Assembly (NCBI RefSeq): GCF_052324685.1
Contig: NC_135214.1
Coordinates: forward strand, 27,663,739 to 27,727,738
Direction: 5' to 3'
Source: Brachyhypopomus gauderio
Taxonomy: Eukaryota > Chordata > Actinopteri > Gymnotiformes > Hypopomidae
DNA: 64,000 nt
The translations under genes and the position numbers were made by a program. Below the pieces are notes generated by a model, which did no database searches, had not been told where the DNA came from, and saw nothing but the letters and a program-made list of their open reading frames with translations. This document shows, piece after piece, positions 61,501 through 64,000 of the stretch; the stretch's first letter is position 1, and every line of letters begins with the position of its first letter.

Positions 61501-64000
61501 ATGCATTAAATTGGATCCAGCTTTGAAATGTATGGGAGTGGAGAAAAGCCCAGGCTTGTCTTGGTGCAGGCCGAGACCGGTGCTAGGGCAGGAGGGAGTG
61601 AAGCCCCCCGTGGGATTGGGTCCGGGCCCCGGCCTGTTAACCGGTTTGTTTGCCCTTATTTGTCATTTTATCCCAGCTGCCGCGAGCGGTTAGCACCCAG
61701 GCACTGAGCGGGGCCGGAATATTGAGGATGGTAAACAAAGCGGCTGACGCTGTCAACAAAATGACAATCAAGATGAATGAATCGGATGCGGTAAGGGGCT
61801 GATTTTTGGACTTGAATAATGAGACGAATTAATGAGCTGCGCTCTGGCTTGAATCCTAAGATCCTTTGCCGTAGTGTGAGAGAGAACCGTGGAAGCACGA
61901 GTCTCCTACCCTTCCTGTGTTCTTAGTGTGCACTGGAGACATGGGGGTGTTTCTGGGCCTCCGTGTACTCTTCTAGATGTTTTTGGTGTAATGTGTAACT
62001 TTTATAGTTCTTTGACTTTGACTGCTGTTGTATTCATTTTGACTGCCCTGTCCTCCTTTCTTTGACACTTTTTCTCTATACAAAGTGGTTTGAGGAGAAA
62101 CAGCAGCAGTTTGAGAACTTGGACATCCAGCTCCGAAAGCTGCATGCCAGCGTGGAGTCGCTGGTGTGTCACAGGAAAGGTAAAATGACTCTTCACCGTC
62201 CTGATCTGCATGGTGTAATGCACCAGTTGTAAATGTGAGACTCCTCTCATAGAGCCCAGTGATGGGGATAACCGCAGAGCTGTTGCACTTTCACATGCAA
62301 ATAAGCACTTTTACAAAACCCTTGCGTAAAGCAGCGCTGGTATTATCCCAAAGAAATAGCTTGCCAAGCCCCTTCACTTGTTCCCAGAGTTATCGTTCAA
62401 CACTGCGTCGTTTGCGAAGAGCGCCGCCATGCTGGGTAACTCTGAGGACCACACGGCTCTGTCTCGCGCGCTTTCCCAGTTGGCCGAGGTGGAGGAGAAG
62501 ATTGACCAGCTGCACCAGGAGCAGGCCTACGCCGACTTCTACCTGTTCGCAGAGTTGCTCGGCGACTACGTACGCCTCATCACCTCCGTCAAGGTGAGCG
62601 TGAGTTAGGAGGACCACGGTTCCCAACGCGCCGAACAAGTCGCCGAGGAGACCTGCGCTAGGCATCGAGATAAAGAAAAGGGCAAAGCAAAGACCAGAGC
62701 TGAGCGCCTCCCGTGTCACACTCACACGTTGTGCTCGCTGTGCTGCCAGGGCGTGTTCGACCAGCGAATGAAAACGTGGTCCAAGTGGCAGGACGCCCAG
62801 CTCATGCTGCAGAGAAAGAGAGAGGCGGAGGTGAAGCTGCAGTTCGCCAACAAACCCGACAAGCTCCAGCAAGCCAAGGAGGAGATCAAGGAGGTGATAC
62901 AACACGTCTCATTCAAACAAACAAACAAACAAACAAAACACTCCAAGTTTCCTATGTAAGAAACTCGTAATCAGTCCTCTAGTTTAATAGAACAGTACTC
63001 TTTGGTCTATTTACCTATTAAACTCTCCATAGAAATGCTTGGGCCTCATGCCCATGGCTCAAACGTTGCCATGTTTCCCAGCATCCTAAATGAAGACCTT
63101 GCTGTAGAAGTTGAAGGGTTCTCTTTTTCTCTTATTTTAGTCCATTCATATCTCCTCAGAGACTGCAACTCCTATTGATGAGTTCATAAGTTATTGATTA
63201 CTTTAACCACAAAACATTATCAGCCTCTTAATTTTGCCATTTTCCCCATCATGCCCCACAAAGGAGATTGAGGAGGTAGGACCCTTGACTCAAAGTTTCT
63301 GTTTTTCCATTTTGCTTCATTAATCTATTTATTTGCTTTCTCCCATCACATATGGTCTTTTCATTTGTGTCCCATTGGTATAATGTATGTCAGAAATGCC
63401 CATGCTGATAATGACTTATTCAGTGTTTGTTGTGCTTTAACATTTCAACGAAACATGTAAATGAACATTGTTGTAAGCAGATATCAACTAACCCAAACCA
63501 AAAGGACTGTGGGTTGATCAACTCTGCTTGTTTTAGTTTGTTCCATGTTTGTTATTCGGGGCATCAAATATTGGCTGACTAGATGATCATTCCAATAACC
63601 ATTGAATCTAAATAGTAATGTCTATTGTTTTTATCCTATTATTTGTTTGTTGATACATGATACTGGCCACGTGTGCACTATTTTAAATCTACAGTTCTCA
63701 GGTTTGTTTATAGCTGAGGTTTTCATGCCATATGTTGTTAGTCTTGTAATTTTAATACAGTCTCATTTTCTTCAGAATATTGTAAGATCTCAGGACATCC
63801 AGTTTTCTCAGTGTTATTTGGTCTTTTTACTGTGATGCTTTAGGCATTAGCCACATTCTGTATCATAAATGTACATTACGTATTGCTACATAATTACCAT
63901 CAAGTATTGCTAAATAATACTGCTTTTGTGAAGCTAGCCACATAGCTTGTTGCATACAAAAACATAAAATGTCATTCATTGTGTGGTTTTCTTACAGTTT
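55510..64000 (+). CDS. SNX2: SNX2 (sorting nexin-2), N-terminal 447 residues, 3' end outside window
   Basis: PX-BAR sorting nexin of the retromer/ESCPE-1 complex that tubulates endosomes for cargo recycling. Twelve exons: 55510-55620, 57735-57849, 58173-58318, 58906-58975, 59587-59630, 59719-59860, 59995-60073, 61131-61206, 61677-61790, 62086-62179, 62388-62593, 62750-62893 (1341 nt, in frame). The start [12 protein letters not shown] matches human. The N-terminal region has the two acidic EDLFA repeats and SPEREPIL. The PX domain (about 135-270) has [18 protein letters not shown] and [12 protein letters not shown], with the Arg expected to bind PI3P. The amphipathic/BAR part begins near [20 protein letters not shown] and includes [20 protein letters not shown]. 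The last exon ends KEEIKE; the next human residues are WEAKV. About 70 C-terminal residues lie beyond 64000; the rest of the window after 62893 is intron. Confidence 0.95.
57131..57175. repeat. (ATA)n followed by (GGT)n microsatellite
   Basis: About ten ATA repeats followed by about five GGT repeats in SNX2 intron 1. Confidence 0.92.
57332..57556. repeat. Minisatellite, about 7 copies of a 32-bp unit, SNX2 intron 1
   Basis: The unit begins GGTTGGAACCTCATGAATAT and ends ACAGTCCTGAAT. Copies are nearly identical, with AACATACAGCCC in the first and GAAAGTTTGG at the end. It lies about 180 bp before the exon 2 acceptor. Confidence 0.95.
60310..60560. other. CpG-rich island inside SNX2 intron 7
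   Basis: A sharp shift to GC- and CpG-rich sequence (GCGCGTTTCTCCCGCGCTCTCGCG region, about 60345-60450) between AT-rich flanks, then a complex stretch with AATTAAAGTTAAGTG. It is more than 500 bp from any coding exon. It could be an enhancer or an alternative internal promoter; no exon was identified in it. Confidence 0.4.
61430..61676. other. Complex-composition block abutting SNX2 exon 9
   Basis: The last 250 bp of intron 8 is non-repetitive, GC-rich in its second half, and contains a MEF2-like CTATTTTTG (near 61457). It stands out from the AT-rich intron before it and merges into the exon acceptor (TCCCAG at 61671-61676). Possible conserved regulatory sequence; conservation could not be tested. 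Confidence 0.3.

Noticed and set aside
63991..64000. Possible SNX2 exon acceptor (CTTACAG) at the right edge
   Set aside because: The next expected residue is Trp (TGG), but TTT follows; three bases are too few to decide.

Overview
This window is vertebrate nuclear DNA, most likely from a ray-finned (teleost) fish. Coding exons of 22 to about 980 nt with GT-AG introns assemble into clear orthologues of vertebrate proteins. The introns are very short for a vertebrate. The first DMXL1 intron after the WD-repeat region begins carries a tRNA-derived SINE with a 3' tail of a kind typical of teleosts. Nothing suggests bacterial, organellar or viral origin.

Layout, left to right. (1) 1-10102 (+): the last 21 coding exons of DMXL1 (rabconnectin-3 family), followed by a 3'UTR of about 1.4-1.9 kb. 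(2) 12812-19704 (-): the complete 24-exon HSD17B4 gene (peroxisomal multifunctional enzyme 2), convergent with DMXL1. (3) 21398-23457 (+): two-exon PRR16 (Largen). (4) 23458-35395: about 12 kb without a recognisable gene, holding simple repeats, one LINE remnant and possible conserved non-coding blocks. (5) 35396-38682 (+): complete seven-exon LOX (lysyl oxidase), with a fold-back hAT-like MITE in its last intron. (6) 39685-40041 (-): an unrecognised 118-codon ORF with one predicted membrane segment. (7) 42844-47269 (+): nine coding exons of SNCAIP (synphilin-1). (8) 47270-55509: 3'UTR and about 8 kb of gene-free DNA. (9) 55510 to the right edge (+): the first 12 coding exons of SNX2, running off the window.

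The order DMXL1-HSD17B4-PRR16-LOX-SNCAIP-SNX2 is that of human 5q23, compressed from megabases to 64 kb. From recalled human orientations, HSD17B4 and LOX are flipped here. I find no trace between the genes of the human neighbours TNFAIP8, FTMT, SRFBP1 or ZNF474. The genes are not an operon or pathway; the block is ancestral synteny. Their roles are V-ATPase assembly (DMXL1), peroxisomal beta-oxidation (HSD17B4), translation and cell-size control (PRR16), collagen and elastin crosslinking (LOX), an alpha-synuclein-interacting scaffold (SNCAIP), and endosomal retromer/ESCPE sorting (SNX2).

All exon models were read by eye. Splice sites, phases and protein continuity were checked across each junction, and the summed CDS lengths are divisible by three in every gene (HSD17B4 735 aa, LOX 412 aa, PRR16 292 aa, SNCAIP 864 aa; DMXL1 1114 aa and SNX2 447 aa partial). 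No wholly new system stands out. The items most worth checking are the 118-aa membrane ORF, the DMXL1 intronic minisatellite carrying repeated acceptor-like sites next to the true acceptor, the LOX stop/donor overlap, candidate cassette exons in DMXL1 and SNX2, and several enhancer-like blocks.
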